Assembly (NCBI GenBank): GCA_031553855.1
Contig: JAVBKW010000031.1
Location: 1 to 64,000, forward strand
Direction: 5' to 3'
Source: RACS-047 sp031553855
GTDB taxonomy: Bacteria > Bacillota > Clostridia > Christensenellales > Pumilibacteraceae
DNA length: 64,000 nt
This document shows, in pieces, positions 36,463 through 44,267 of this stretch (position 1 is the first letter of the stretch; each line of letters begins with the position of its first letter). Made by a program: the position numbers and the translations under genes. Below the pieces are notes generated by a model that worked only from the letters and a program-made list of their open reading frames with translations, did not search any database and had not been told where the DNA came from.

Positions 36463-37419
36463 TTAAAACTCAATATCTTGAGCAAAAATTTTCTCTACAA
36501 TGAATTTTATAAGAAATACAATTGGAATTCCAAATAAAGAAAATAGTATACCTATTGTTGCCGCGTCAATACGCGTCGTGCTTTTTTGTACATACAAAAA
36601 GATTTGCATTGCGATCGTTGAAACAGAGCCTTGAATTCCGCCTATATCCGAGACCAGTAAATAAGGCTGCAAATAAAATGTAAATATTGCCATTGTATTT
36701 AAAATGATCAGGGTACTAAGAGTCGGCCCAATAAGCGGCATTACTATCTTAAACATTTCCTTACCCGGCTTTAAGCCGTCAAGCTTACCCGCTTCAAAAA
36801 TTTCCTGCGGTATCCTCATCATGGCACCGCTGATCAAAACCACGTTATATCCCATGCCTGCCCATACACAAAATAGAAAAACCATCGGCATTGCAGTGTT
36901 GCTGTACATTGAAAACCATTCCGGAGTTGTATTAAAAATGAGGCGTAAAAATGCGTCTATCGGCCCAAACTCTTTTGAAAAAAGCATTTTAAAGCTTAAC
37001 GTCAATACTGTTATAGAAATAATTGACGGCACGAAAAATAAAACTCTGAAAACTTTTGAAAACCAAATCTTTTTCGTTAAATAAAACGAGCTGAAGAAAG
37101 CCAAAGGCAATATAATAAAATTACCGACTACAAAAACTGAAAGCGAATTCTTTATGCTGTTGATCAAAACCGGATCGCTTTTTATAAAAATATCTTCTAA
37201 AATCTCCGAATAACGCTTTAAGCCGTACCATTCGTAACCGCCTGTTAATACATTGAACCGCTGAAAAGTTAACAATATCGAACTAATGTTCACGTAAACC
37301 CAGAAGATCAAAAAATGAAGCAAAGGTATAGCAAGCATTAAATATACAAAGAGGTATTTGCGAATTACTCTTTTCTTTTTCTCTTTACTAAAAACGGATA
37401 TTAATAATTTATCTGTCAT
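36463..37419 (-). CDS. Sugar ABC transporter permease, LacF/UgpA type
   Basis: A 318-residue membrane protein with six membrane segments, a basic N-terminus (Lys-Lys-Lys-Arg-Val-Ile-Arg-Lys) and the EAA loop (Glu-Ala-Gly-Lys-Leu-Asp-Gly) near residue 210. It follows the binding-protein gene by five bases and forms the transporter core with the permease at 31235. Confidence 0.92.
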   Translation of the reverse strand: MTDKLLISVFSKEKKKRVIRKYLFVYLMLAIPLLHFLIFWVYVNISSILLTFQRFNVLTGGYEWYGLKRYSEILEDIFIKSDPVLINSIKNSLSVFVVGNFIILPLAFFSSFYLTKKIWFSKVFRVLFFVPSIISITVLTLSFKMLFSKEFGPIDAFLRLIFNTTPEWFSMYSNTAMPMVFLFCVWAGMGYNVVLISGAMMRIPQEIFEAGKLDGLKPGKEMFKIVMPLIGPTLSTLIILNTMAIFTFYLQPYLLVSDIGGIQGSVSTIAMQIFLYVQKSTTRIDAATIGILFSLFGIPIVFLIKFIVEKIFAQDIEF

Positions 37420-37424
37420 GTTTT

Positions 37425-38864
37425 TTAACCGCTATATGGAATGCCCAGTTCGTTACACCAACGTTTCCAATTACTTTTAGCATAATTGTAAACTGACTTA
37501 TTGACATCAGTAGGCGGTTTTATATTTTTGCCGCTCAATGAGCTATATACAGAGTTTTCACCGACTCCGACCCACTCGTTTAAATCTTTATAGTGATAAA
37601 GTGCACTATTGCTATTTTTGTAAAGCTGTTCTGTGCTTTCATAAATTGCAAAACAATCTTTAATAAAAAGACTGATCGAATTTGCATCTGAATAAACAGT
37701 TTGGAATGGACGCGGCATTCCTGTTTTAACTGAAAATTTTCTTATGTTTTCAGGTCGGTTGATAAATTCGATAAACTTCTTTCCGCCGTCTTTATTTTTT
37801 GCCTTTGAAGGGACTCCCATAAAGTCACCGGCTTCACTGTTATTTAACGCCGCGCCTGCCTTTGCGCCGCTGATAAGCGGAGGTGTCATCATTTTATAAC
37901 TAAAATTCTTACCGCTTACAATAGGATCTGCTGTCGGAAAAAATCCTTGCATTTCGTTTTCAAAAAACGCGCTTGTCGGCATCATTACTGCCTCGCCTTT
38001 CAAAAAAGCTCTTGCCGCATCAATATGATCCTTTTCACTCAAATTATTGATAGAGTTAATCCAGCCTGCCTCAGATCCTACAATATCCTGAAAAAGCCTT
38101 AACGCTTCTACTCTTCCTTCCTGTAAATACACCTCCGGATTAGGGAAGTTCCAAAACTCGTTCCACTTATTCATGCCCTCATATTGAGCCCACCATGCCA
38201 TGACAACATAGTTCCAGTATTTTATTTCTTTCCCGCCCCAAGCAAAAGGCTTCACCTGTGTACCTTCGCTGTTCCTAAGATTCGCGCCATTAATATCACT
38301 AATAAGCTGTTTTAACTCTGTTTCGGTTTCCGGCGCCTTAGCCCAGCCAAGCTCTTGCAATACGTTTTCATTATAGACAAAACCTGTAACATGATTCGTC
38401 CATGGTATTACCCAATAATTTTCTGACGCAGATGAGGGCCGCTGTTTCATTTTGCCATAAGTCTGGAAACCTTCATTTAAATAATCTTTTATTTTTACAG
38501 AAGAATTTTTGCCGTTTTCGGTTAAAGTATATTCTTTATTGTAAATATCGTCCAAAGGTTCAAGCCAACCTTGAGTTGCCCATGAACGCCAGTTTGTCAA
38601 GAGCACCAAAAATGCGTCAGGAATGTTTACTTCCGACTCCAAATACGTTTCCAGATCCCGCGTAATCGTATTACTAGCTTCAAATGAAACGGTTATATTT
38701 GTTTCTGTCGTAAAATCTTTAGCCATTTCCTTCATCCATTCTGTTCCGAAACCTCCGGTAAAATATGCAACTTTTATACTGCCTTTACCGGAATTGACAT
38801 CACAGCCGGACATAATTCCAAGCGAAAAAATAAGTGATAAAATAATGCCTGATAATCTCTTCAT
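37425..38864 (-). CDS. Sugar-binding lipoprotein of ABC transporter (operon 1)
   Basis: A 479-residue extracellular solute-binding protein, family 1 type. The start at 38864 gives a clean signal peptide with lipobox Gly-Ile-Met-Ser-Gly-Cys21 and an AAGGAG site; an upstream in-frame ATG lies within the promoter region and is rejected. Typical binding-protein features follow (Trp-Thr-Asn-His-Val-Thr-Gly-Phe-Val-Tyr-Asn near 150, Gly-Ala-Ala-Leu-Asn-Asn and 'Phe-Ile-Glu-Phe-Ile-Asn-Arg-Pro-Glu-Asn' later). It is the first gene of operon 1 and delivers an oligosaccharide to the two permeases. Confidence 0.9.
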   Translation of the reverse strand: MKRLSGIILSLIFSLGIMSGCDVNSGKGSIKVAYFTGGFGTEWMKEMAKDFTTETNITVSFEASNTITRDLETYLESEVNIPDAFLVLLTNWRSWATQGWLEPLDDIYNKEYTLTENGKNSSVKIKDYLNEGFQTYGKMKQRPSSASENYWVIPWTNHVTGFVYNENVLQELGWAKAPETETELKQLISDINGANLRNSEGTQVKPFAWGGKEIKYWNYVVMAWWAQYEGMNKWNEFWNFPNPEVYLQEGRVEALRLFQDIVGSEAGWINSINNLSEKDHIDAARAFLKGEAVMMPTSAFFENEMQGFFPTADPIVSGKNFSYKMMTPPLISGAKAGAALNNSEAGDFMGVPSKAKNKDGGKKFIEFINRPENIRKFSVKTGMPRPFQTVYSDANSISLFIKDCFAIYESTEQLYKNSNSALYHYKDLNEWVGVGENSVYSSLSGKNIKPPTDVNKSVYNYAKSNWKRWCNELGIPYSG

Positions 38865-38884
38865 TTTCGTTCTCCTTATCTTAG

Positions 38885-38949
38885 TTGTACTTAAATTATA
38901 CATTTCCGTATCATCCATAACAATTCAAATAAATGTCTATAATTTGTAC
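38885..38949. promoter_or_regulatory. Possible AraR-type operator half-sites
   Basis: TTGTAC occurs at 38885-38890, at the predicted start of transcription, and ATTTGTAC at 38942-38949, upstream of the -35 box. ATTTGTAC is the half-site of the known AraR consensus in Bacillus, and an AraR-like regulator is encoded in this operon. Neither site is a full palindrome. Confidence 0.35.
38895..38923 (-). promoter_or_regulatory. Promoter of operon 1
   Basis: On the minus strand TTGTTA (38918-38923), 17 bases, then a perfect TATAAT (38895-38900), about 30 bases before the binding-protein ATG. Confidence 0.7.
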
Positions 38950-39073
38950 ATTTAAACTATGATAAATATTAGTATTAGTTTGTTGCGCAATTGAATTTTT
39001 TATTGGCATAGAAAAGAACAATCTAAACAATCGCAGAATACTTTACTGCGGCTAAACCCCAAAAAACGTAAAA

Positions 39074-39103
39074 TTTCCTATCTAGGGTACCCTAGATAGG
39101 AAA
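39074..39103 (-). terminator. Perfect 30-base palindrome, probably ending operon 2
   Basis: TTTCCTATCTAGGGT (39074-39088) is followed at once by its exact reverse complement (39089-39103). On the minus strand it is followed by ATTTTACGTTTTTT, so it may act as the terminator of the operon that ends at 39226. The lack of a spacer also fits a protein-binding site. The rest of 38950-39225 holds no gene. Confidence 0.5.
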
Positions 39104-39225
39104 CATTACTAAAGATTATTTATCTGTTAAATCTTTCTATACCCAACATTTAATATTGAGCCAAAATATACCGCACAACAATTGTATCAGTACGGCATAT
39201 TTTAATGAAAAAGAATTAATTCAGA

Positions 39226-40326
39226 TCAATAAACGCATTTTTTCGCGCATTCGGCAAAGAATCTGATGTTTTCGGGATCGCCGAAAAAGAAGTGGTCGGA
39301 TGGAGAGATTACGAGTCCGCCTGCGGGTTTCGAGTGGAATATTTGCTGAACAGATCGTTCTATCACTTCTTTTGTGCCGCGCTCAAAGCCTGCATTCTGG
39401 TCAAATCCGCCGATAAAGCACAGTTTATCTCCAACACGTTCGGCTGCTTTTTTAAGGTCGCAGTCTCCGCCCATTGACGGCGGCGTCATAGTTTCGAGCG
39501 CGTCGGCGCCGTTTTGCGCGACAGTTTCAAGTAAAGGCATAAGCCCGCCGCACAGATGGTAAACGACCTTACTTCCGGCGTTTTTTATAGCCTCGTGCTG
39601 TATTTTATCGTAAGGAAGGCAAATCTGCTTGTGCATCGACGGGCTGATAACTGTACTTGAACCCGCTCCGCCGCCCGTTTCAACAAGGTCATATTCGAAT
39701 TTTCCGGCAATTTCAATAGCGCGCATTTTCTTTTTCAGCATGCGCTCCATAACAAACTCGATCCACTCCGGCTTATCGATATAATCATAAATCGCCGTTT
39801 CAAGCTCATACATATAGCCCACAAAGCTTTGCCACGGGCTTCCCTGACCGAAATCAAAAAAGGCTCCCCGTACAATACCTCTGTCGCCCAAAAGCTTTTT
39901 TGCTTCTGTCACCGGAGTCCAGTCAACTTTAACCGGAACGGGAGCGTATTCGTCCCATACGGCAAAATCCTCTTCGTTTTTGATGAGTTGCGTTGTTATC
40001 CAACCGGTGTATTTATTATTTGCGCCCTCGTTCCAAAGAATTTTTTTAGGCGTCGTGATCTCCTGCCTGTAACGGCTGTTTCCGTCGGCGTCGGTTCCGA
40101 GCTCTATAAACCTAACCTGCCAGTTATTAAGATCCTTATCAGCAAAAATATAATCGGGATTACGGTACAAAACCGGATCCACTCCGGTAAATTCGTACGC
40201 CTCAAGATCCGTCATGCCTTTAAGATAAGTGCTCAGATAATACGGCATCCAGTTGTGTACCTGGCAAGGCAATCGATCAGGTTTTTGGTTATTGAGCGCA
40301 GTTAAAAATCTTTCTCTTCCCGTCAT
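39226..40326 (-). CDS. Uroporphyrinogen decarboxylase-like (MtaA/CmuA-type) protein, last gene of operon 2
   Basis: A 366-residue TIM-barrel protein of the URO-D superfamily, starting Met-Thr-Gly-Arg-Glu-Arg-Phe like the corrinoid methyltransferase branch. His257-Leu-Cys259-Gly is the zinc-binding motif of MtaA/MtbA enzymes, absent from true HemE. No other haem or corrinoid gene is nearby. The ATG at 40326 is favoured over an upstream in-frame start inside the GH125 gene. It is separated from GH125 by only five bases, so it belongs to the mannan-type operon. The substrate is unknown; a methyl or demethylation reaction on the glycan or a metabolite is a possibility. Confidence 0.75.
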   Translation of the reverse strand: MTGRERFLTALNNQKPDRLPCQVHNWMPYYLSTYLKGMTDLEAYEFTGVDPVLYRNPDYIFADKDLNNWQVRFIELGTDADGNSRYRQEITTPKKILWNEGANNKYTGWITTQLIKNEEDFAVWDEYAPVPVKVDWTPVTEAKKLLGDRGIVRGAFFDFGQGSPWQSFVGYMYELETAIYDYIDKPEWIEFVMERMLKKKMRAIEIAGKFEYDLVETGGGAGSSTVISPSMHKQICLPYDKIQHEAIKNAGSKVVYHLCGGLMPLLETVAQNGADALETMTPPSMGGDCDLKKAAERVGDKLCFIGGFDQNAGFERGTKEVIERSVQQIFHSKPAGGLVISPSDHFFFGDPENIRFFAECAKKCVY

Positions 40327-40331
40327 CTTAT

Positions 40332-41591
40332 TTATTTCCCGTATTTTTTCACTACCGCAATAGCGAACAAAGTATTCGCCCACGCGAACCACTCACGCGT
40401 AAACTTTTTCGGATCATCCTTATCAAAGCTTTCGTGCATAACTCCGCGCCCGCCGTCGCTTTTTATAAGCGTTTCAAAACACTCGTTGATTTCCTTTTCG
40501 TCGCCGGAGGTGAGCATCTGCATCACTATCGCTATATGCCAGATATAATTTTCCGGCGTATGCGGACTCCCTACACCCTTAGCTGCGGTGCCTTTATAAT
40601 AATAAGGATTATCTCCGCTTAAAATGAAATTCCTCGTATTGAGATAGAGCGTGTCGTCTTTTTTGCAGTATCCTAAATACGGAAGCGACAAAAGGCTGGG
40701 CACGTTCGCGTCATCCATAAGGTTATGGTTGCCGTAACCATCCGTTTCGAAAGAATACATTTTTCCGTATTTTTTATGTTCGAAAACCGCGTAATCTTTT
40801 ATAGCCTGATCTACTTCGCGCGCAAATTCACCTGCCTGCTTTGCATATCCGGTATTGCCGAGCTTCGCAAAAATCTCCTCAAAATCGCGGTATACACTGA
40901 CAGCCATCATATTTGACGGTATTAAATAATGATATTTACATTTATCGTCGCTCGGGCGGAAAGCTGACCATATAAGCCCGCATTTGCGGCTTTTCGCGCC
41001 TTTGCCCTGATTATCCAGCGAATCACCGCTGTAATGACCCTCGCGCATAAAATAATAAGGCGACAGCTCGTCATGATCCTGCTCAATTTTAAATGTTTTT
41101 AAAATCAAATCATAAGCCGCATAGAATTCCGGATCAAAAATACTTTCATCGCCAGAAATCTGATAATACTTATTAATAAGCCAAAGCGGATAACACAAAG
41201 AATCGACTTCGAATTTTCGTTCCCATATGATATCGTGTTGAAAATCTGTTTTATCTTTATGTCCGCCCTCTGCAGGCTCTTTCTTGAAAGCATTTGAATA
41301 AGGATCAAAAATTATGTAACGCATCTGCCGCTTGATCAGGCCTTTTATAAGCGCTTTAACGTCCTGATCTTCGTTGCAGTAAGGCAGATAACCAGTAACC
41401 TGTACGCTACTGTCGCGCAGCCACATTGCGGGAATGTCTCCGGTGAAAACATAGCAGGTGCCGTCTGAAAGCATTTCCGTCGTAGTATCTAAAGTACTGT
41501 AAAAGCAGTTTAAAAACATTTGCTTTACAGCCGGATCAGGAATCTTTGAGGAAAATTCATCCACTTTTTTGCGCATTACATTATATAACAT
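40332..41591 (-). CDS. GH125 exo-alpha-1,6-mannosidase
   Basis: A 419-residue cytoplasmic (alpha/alpha)6-barrel enzyme. The Gly-Asp-Ile-Pro-Ala-Met-Trp-Leu-Arg-Asp-Ser motif (residues 51-61) and the later Lys-Lys-Glu-Pro-Ala-Glu-Gly-Gly-His and Trp-Glu-Arg-Lys-Phe-Glu-Val-Asp-Ser-Leu segments are those of GH125, a metal-independent inverting alpha-1,6-mannosidase family. It lacks a signal peptide, so it would trim imported alpha-mannosides. It follows two GH76 genes, the usual partners in alpha-mannan breakdown. Confidence 0.92.
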   Translation of the reverse strand: MLYNVMRKKVDEFSSKIPDPAVKQMFLNCFYSTLDTTTEMLSDGTCYVFTGDIPAMWLRDSSVQVTGYLPYCNEDQDVKALIKGLIKRQMRYIIFDPYSNAFKKEPAEGGHKDKTDFQHDIIWERKFEVDSLCYPLWLINKYYQISGDESIFDPEFYAAYDLILKTFKIEQDHDELSPYYFMREGHYSGDSLDNQGKGAKSRKCGLIWSAFRPSDDKCKYHYLIPSNMMAVSVYRDFEEIFAKLGNTGYAKQAGEFAREVDQAIKDYAVFEHKKYGKMYSFETDGYGNHNLMDDANVPSLLSLPYLGYCKKDDTLYLNTRNFILSGDNPYYYKGTAAKGVGSPHTPENYIWHIAIVMQMLTSGDEKEINECFETLIKSDGGRGVMHESFDKDDPKKFTREWFAWANTLFAIAVVKKYGK

Positions 41592-41610
41592 TGTAAGTAA
41601 CCTTTTCCTT

Positions 41611-42858
41611 TTATCTCGTATAATTCAAGTTGTCCATCGCATACGCAGTTAAACCGTAGTTTTCGGCGTTAGCGGCCATATCTAATACGCTTTTATACTG
41701 CGTTCCGGTTCCCCAGCCTTTTACCCAGTCCGCGGGAACATAACCTTCGGAATCGCGTTTTTTTGTATAGGAATAATCCAAGGTATCATAATAAGCATCT
41801 ATGTAAGGCTTAGTATTTTGCGCGTCGATACGGAACAGCTCCAGATATCCGTCAAGCAGCAAAAGATTGAACCATGGTTGTTCGGGATAATTTCTCACCT
41901 TAAATCCCATATTTACAGCAAACAAATTATGCGAAGCAAGAGCTGTTTTCTGTGCGTCCGCCAAATACTGTGCTTTTTTTCCGGCATCTTCCTCGCGCTC
42001 ATACAAATAAATTCCGGCGCTGATCATGCTGCCGCTGTTGTACGTCCATTTCGTACGCTCAAGCATGTCTTTTCCTGTTTGCGCGTTCCATTTGACGTTA
42101 TCAAAATAAGTGCCGTCCGTATCCATAAGTGCTGTTTTCGTAAAATCATATACGCGCTTTGCCCATGTTAGATATTCGGCGTTTTCCGTTTCGTCGTAAA
42201 GACGGCATAAAAGAATTATCGCGGGGGCGTTGGAACATGTGTTGCGCGTTTCTCCGTAATCGCGGTGGCCCACGCCTTCAGGCCCGTCGAACCATCTAAT
42301 CCCGTCATGCGCATCATCCCAGCCGCTTAAAACAAACTCCGTAACTTTTTCGGCTTCCTGCAGATAACTTTCCTTACCAAGCAATTCATAAGCGTTAAGA
42401 TACTCTCTTGCTACCCAAAGGTTATCGTCGTAATATGTGTCTCCGCTGCCGAATCCCGGCAGGCTGGCACGCGAGGCGGTATATGCAGTATAGTCTGTCC
42501 TGCTTGACTTATAATAGCGGAAGCCGCTTATAACGTCCTCATAAAACTGTTTTACCGTTTTATTTGACGCTATGGGGGTTGATGGCTCAACTATTGTCAT
42601 AAGCCTTGCAAGCATCGCCGCAACTTCCATATAAGGCCACAGATAAGCTTTATCAGGCTCGCCTGGCTTTGAGGGCTTAAAGTATTTGATATAAACGTCA
42701 CCCTCGCCTAAATCTATAAAATAGTCTTTATAAATAAGCTTCGATAAGTCTAAAGACCTCTGGGCAAATTCGTTCATTTCTTTTTTTGTGTTGCATCCGA
42801 AAAGCGTCATCAACATAACTAACGATAATATCCCCGCTAATATTTTTCTTTTCATCAT
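41611..42858 (-). CDS. GH76-family lipoprotein (endo-alpha-1,6-mannanase type)
   Basis: A 415-residue lipoprotein (lipobox Leu-Phe-Gly-Cys22 from the ATG at 42858, AAGGAAAG site). The catalytic pair of GH76 is visible as Tyr-Tyr-Asp-Asp-Asn-Leu-Trp, aspartates 144-145. Later segments typical of the family include Cys-Ser-Asn-Ala-Pro and Tyr-Asn-Ser-Gly-Ser-Met-Ile. It would cut alpha-1,6-mannan backbones at the cell surface. It shares layout with the gene upstream (43031), from which it is separated by a structured 160-base spacer. Confidence 0.88.
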   Translation of the reverse strand: MMKRKILAGILSLVMLMTLFGCNTKKEMNEFAQRSLDLSKLIYKDYFIDLGEGDVYIKYFKPSKPGEPDKAYLWPYMEVAAMLARLMTIVEPSTPIASNKTVKQFYEDVISGFRYYKSSRTDYTAYTASRASLPGFGSGDTYYDDNLWVAREYLNAYELLGKESYLQEAEKVTEFVLSGWDDAHDGIRWFDGPEGVGHRDYGETRNTCSNAPAIILLCRLYDETENAEYLTWAKRVYDFTKTALMDTDGTYFDNVKWNAQTGKDMLERTKWTYNSGSMISAGIYLYEREEDAGKKAQYLADAQKTALASHNLFAVNMGFKVRNYPEQPWFNLLLLDGYLELFRIDAQNTKPYIDAYYDTLDYSYTKKRDSEGYVPADWVKGWGTGTQYKSVLDMAANAENYGLTAYAMDNLNYTR

Positions 42859-42920
42859 CTTTCCTTTTTTCTGCAGCCGGCTTTTTTGCCGACGCATAAT
42901 ATACGTGGACAGAAGTCGGA

Positions 42921-43012
42921 TGCTTTATCGGGCAACAGTCGGCAAGCCTGAGAGAGCGCGTATCCGAAAATACGCAAGGCCAGCCCGCTTGACACTCGTT
43001 GCCCGATAAGCA
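42921..43012 (-). ncRNA. Structured intergenic RNA element between two GH76 genes
   Basis: The element is closed by a long stem: TGCTTATCGGGCAAC (minus strand, from 43012) pairs with GTTGCCCGATAAAGCA (to 42921) with one bulge. Inside are a GTCAAGC/GCTTGCCGAC stem and a perfect GCGTAT-TTTCGG-ATACGC hairpin. No frame is open through it. It may be an RNA processing or stability element in the operon transcript, or a mobile hairpin repeat. Family not recognised. Confidence 0.55.
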
Positions 43013-43030
43013 TGAATTCTTTTCCGGTTT

Positions 43031-44266
43031 TTATGCAGCGTCGATCTTAAGCTTGTAATACTGGGCAACTAAAGAGAATTGCTCGGCGTTCGCCGCCTGG
43101 ATCAGCAATCTGTAGTTTTCCTGATTGGACGTATTTTTCCAGCCGGAATCATAATATTTTTCGGGAAGCAGTCCTATTTCGCTGCGTTTTTTACGGTATG
43201 CATAATCAAGCTGCTTTTCAAAAGTTTCTATATATGGGCCGACTTTTTCTTTGTCGTACTCGTAAAGCTGGACGTAAGAATCTAAAAGTACTGTATTGAA
43301 CCACTGGAAATCGTTTATAAACGTTACGCCGCCTTCTTCCAATGCAAAAGCCTTATACGCCGCTTCCGCAGATTCTAAAGCGTCCGTTAAGTACTTTTCA
43401 TCTTCCGTTATTTCATAAAGCCTTAGATCTGAGATTATCATACTGCCCGGATTATATGAGTACTTTGCCTTATTTATACTGCCGTCCGATCTCGATCCGT
43501 CAGGATTAAGGATTGTGTGCCGCCCGTTATTATAAAACTTAGTGACGGGATCCTGAAGAGTTTTACAAAAATCATAAAACTTCAACGCCTCATCGAGATA
43601 ACGCTGTTCGCCTGTGAGCGTATACAACTGGCACGACACAAAAACTGAAGCACCGTTTGCGGATAATCCGCGCTCTAAATCCGCCGCGTTTCCGGCGGCA
43701 GTCAAGCCGGTTTCATTCCATACGAGCCCGCCCAGCTGATCGTCCCATCCCGAATACACAAATTCGATCGTAGCTTTCGCATAATCAAGATATTTTTGAT
43801 CGCCTAAAACCTCATAGGCATATAAAAGATTGCGCACCGCCCAAATATTATCGTCAAAAAATACCGTTCCCTGCCCTGACAATATACCTTGCCCGCTGTG
43901 ATATTTTTTAAAGGACGCCGTGCTGTCCGTGTGTTTATAGCGTTCAAACATATCAACCTGCTCTCTTAGCATTTCTTTCGCTTCGGCATCGGACTCATCT
44001 GCCTTAACGTAAGCGTATTGCTTGCCTGTGAGCGAAAATTGAGACCACAAATACGCCTTGGAGTTTTGGTTCATATATTCTTTGTAAAACTTTTCATCGA
44101 GATTTCCGTACGCCGTGAACTTTTCGTTCACGAGCTCCGTGAGTGTTTTAGCGCGTTCTAAATTCTTATTATACGCCTGTTCGTCGGCTGTCAGCACCTT
44201 GCCGCAGCCGGCGAACAAAGACATACAAAGTATAACGGCTAATAAAACCGGTACTATTTTTTTCAT
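43031..44266 (-). CDS. GH76-like lipoprotein, second copy
   Basis: A 411-residue lipoprotein (lipobox Leu-Phe-Ala-Gly-Cys21). The Phe-Phe-Asp-Asp-Asn-Ile-Trp motif gives the catalytic pair Asp138-Asp139. Ser-Tyr-Asn-Pro-Gly-Ser-Met-Ile follows. It is clearly related in plan to the GH76 gene downstream but diverged, so the two may differ in chain-length or branching preference. It starts one base after the stop of the 719-residue surface protein gene. Confidence 0.82.
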   Translation of the reverse strand: MKKIVPVLLAVILCMSLFAGCGKVLTADEQAYNKNLERAKTLTELVNEKFTAYGNLDEKFYKEYMNQNSKAYLWSQFSLTGKQYAYVKADESDAEAKEMLREQVDMFERYKHTDSTASFKKYHSGQGILSGQGTVFFDDNIWAVRNLLYAYEVLGDQKYLDYAKATIEFVYSGWDDQLGGLVWNETGLTAAGNAADLERGLSANGASVFVSCQLYTLTGEQRYLDEALKFYDFCKTLQDPVTKFYNNGRHTILNPDGSRSDGSINKAKYSYNPGSMIISDLRLYEITEDEKYLTDALESAEAAYKAFALEEGGVTFINDFQWFNTVLLDSYVQLYEYDKEKVGPYIETFEKQLDYAYRKKRSEIGLLPEKYYDSGWKNTSNQENYRLLIQAANAEQFSLVAQYYKLKIDAA

Positions 44267-44267
44267 T

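Noticed and set aside
39226..40326. HemE (haem biosynthesis)
   Set aside because: The His-x-Cys zinc motif and the setting among mannan enzymes favour the corrinoid-methyltransferase-like branch; no other haem genes nearby.
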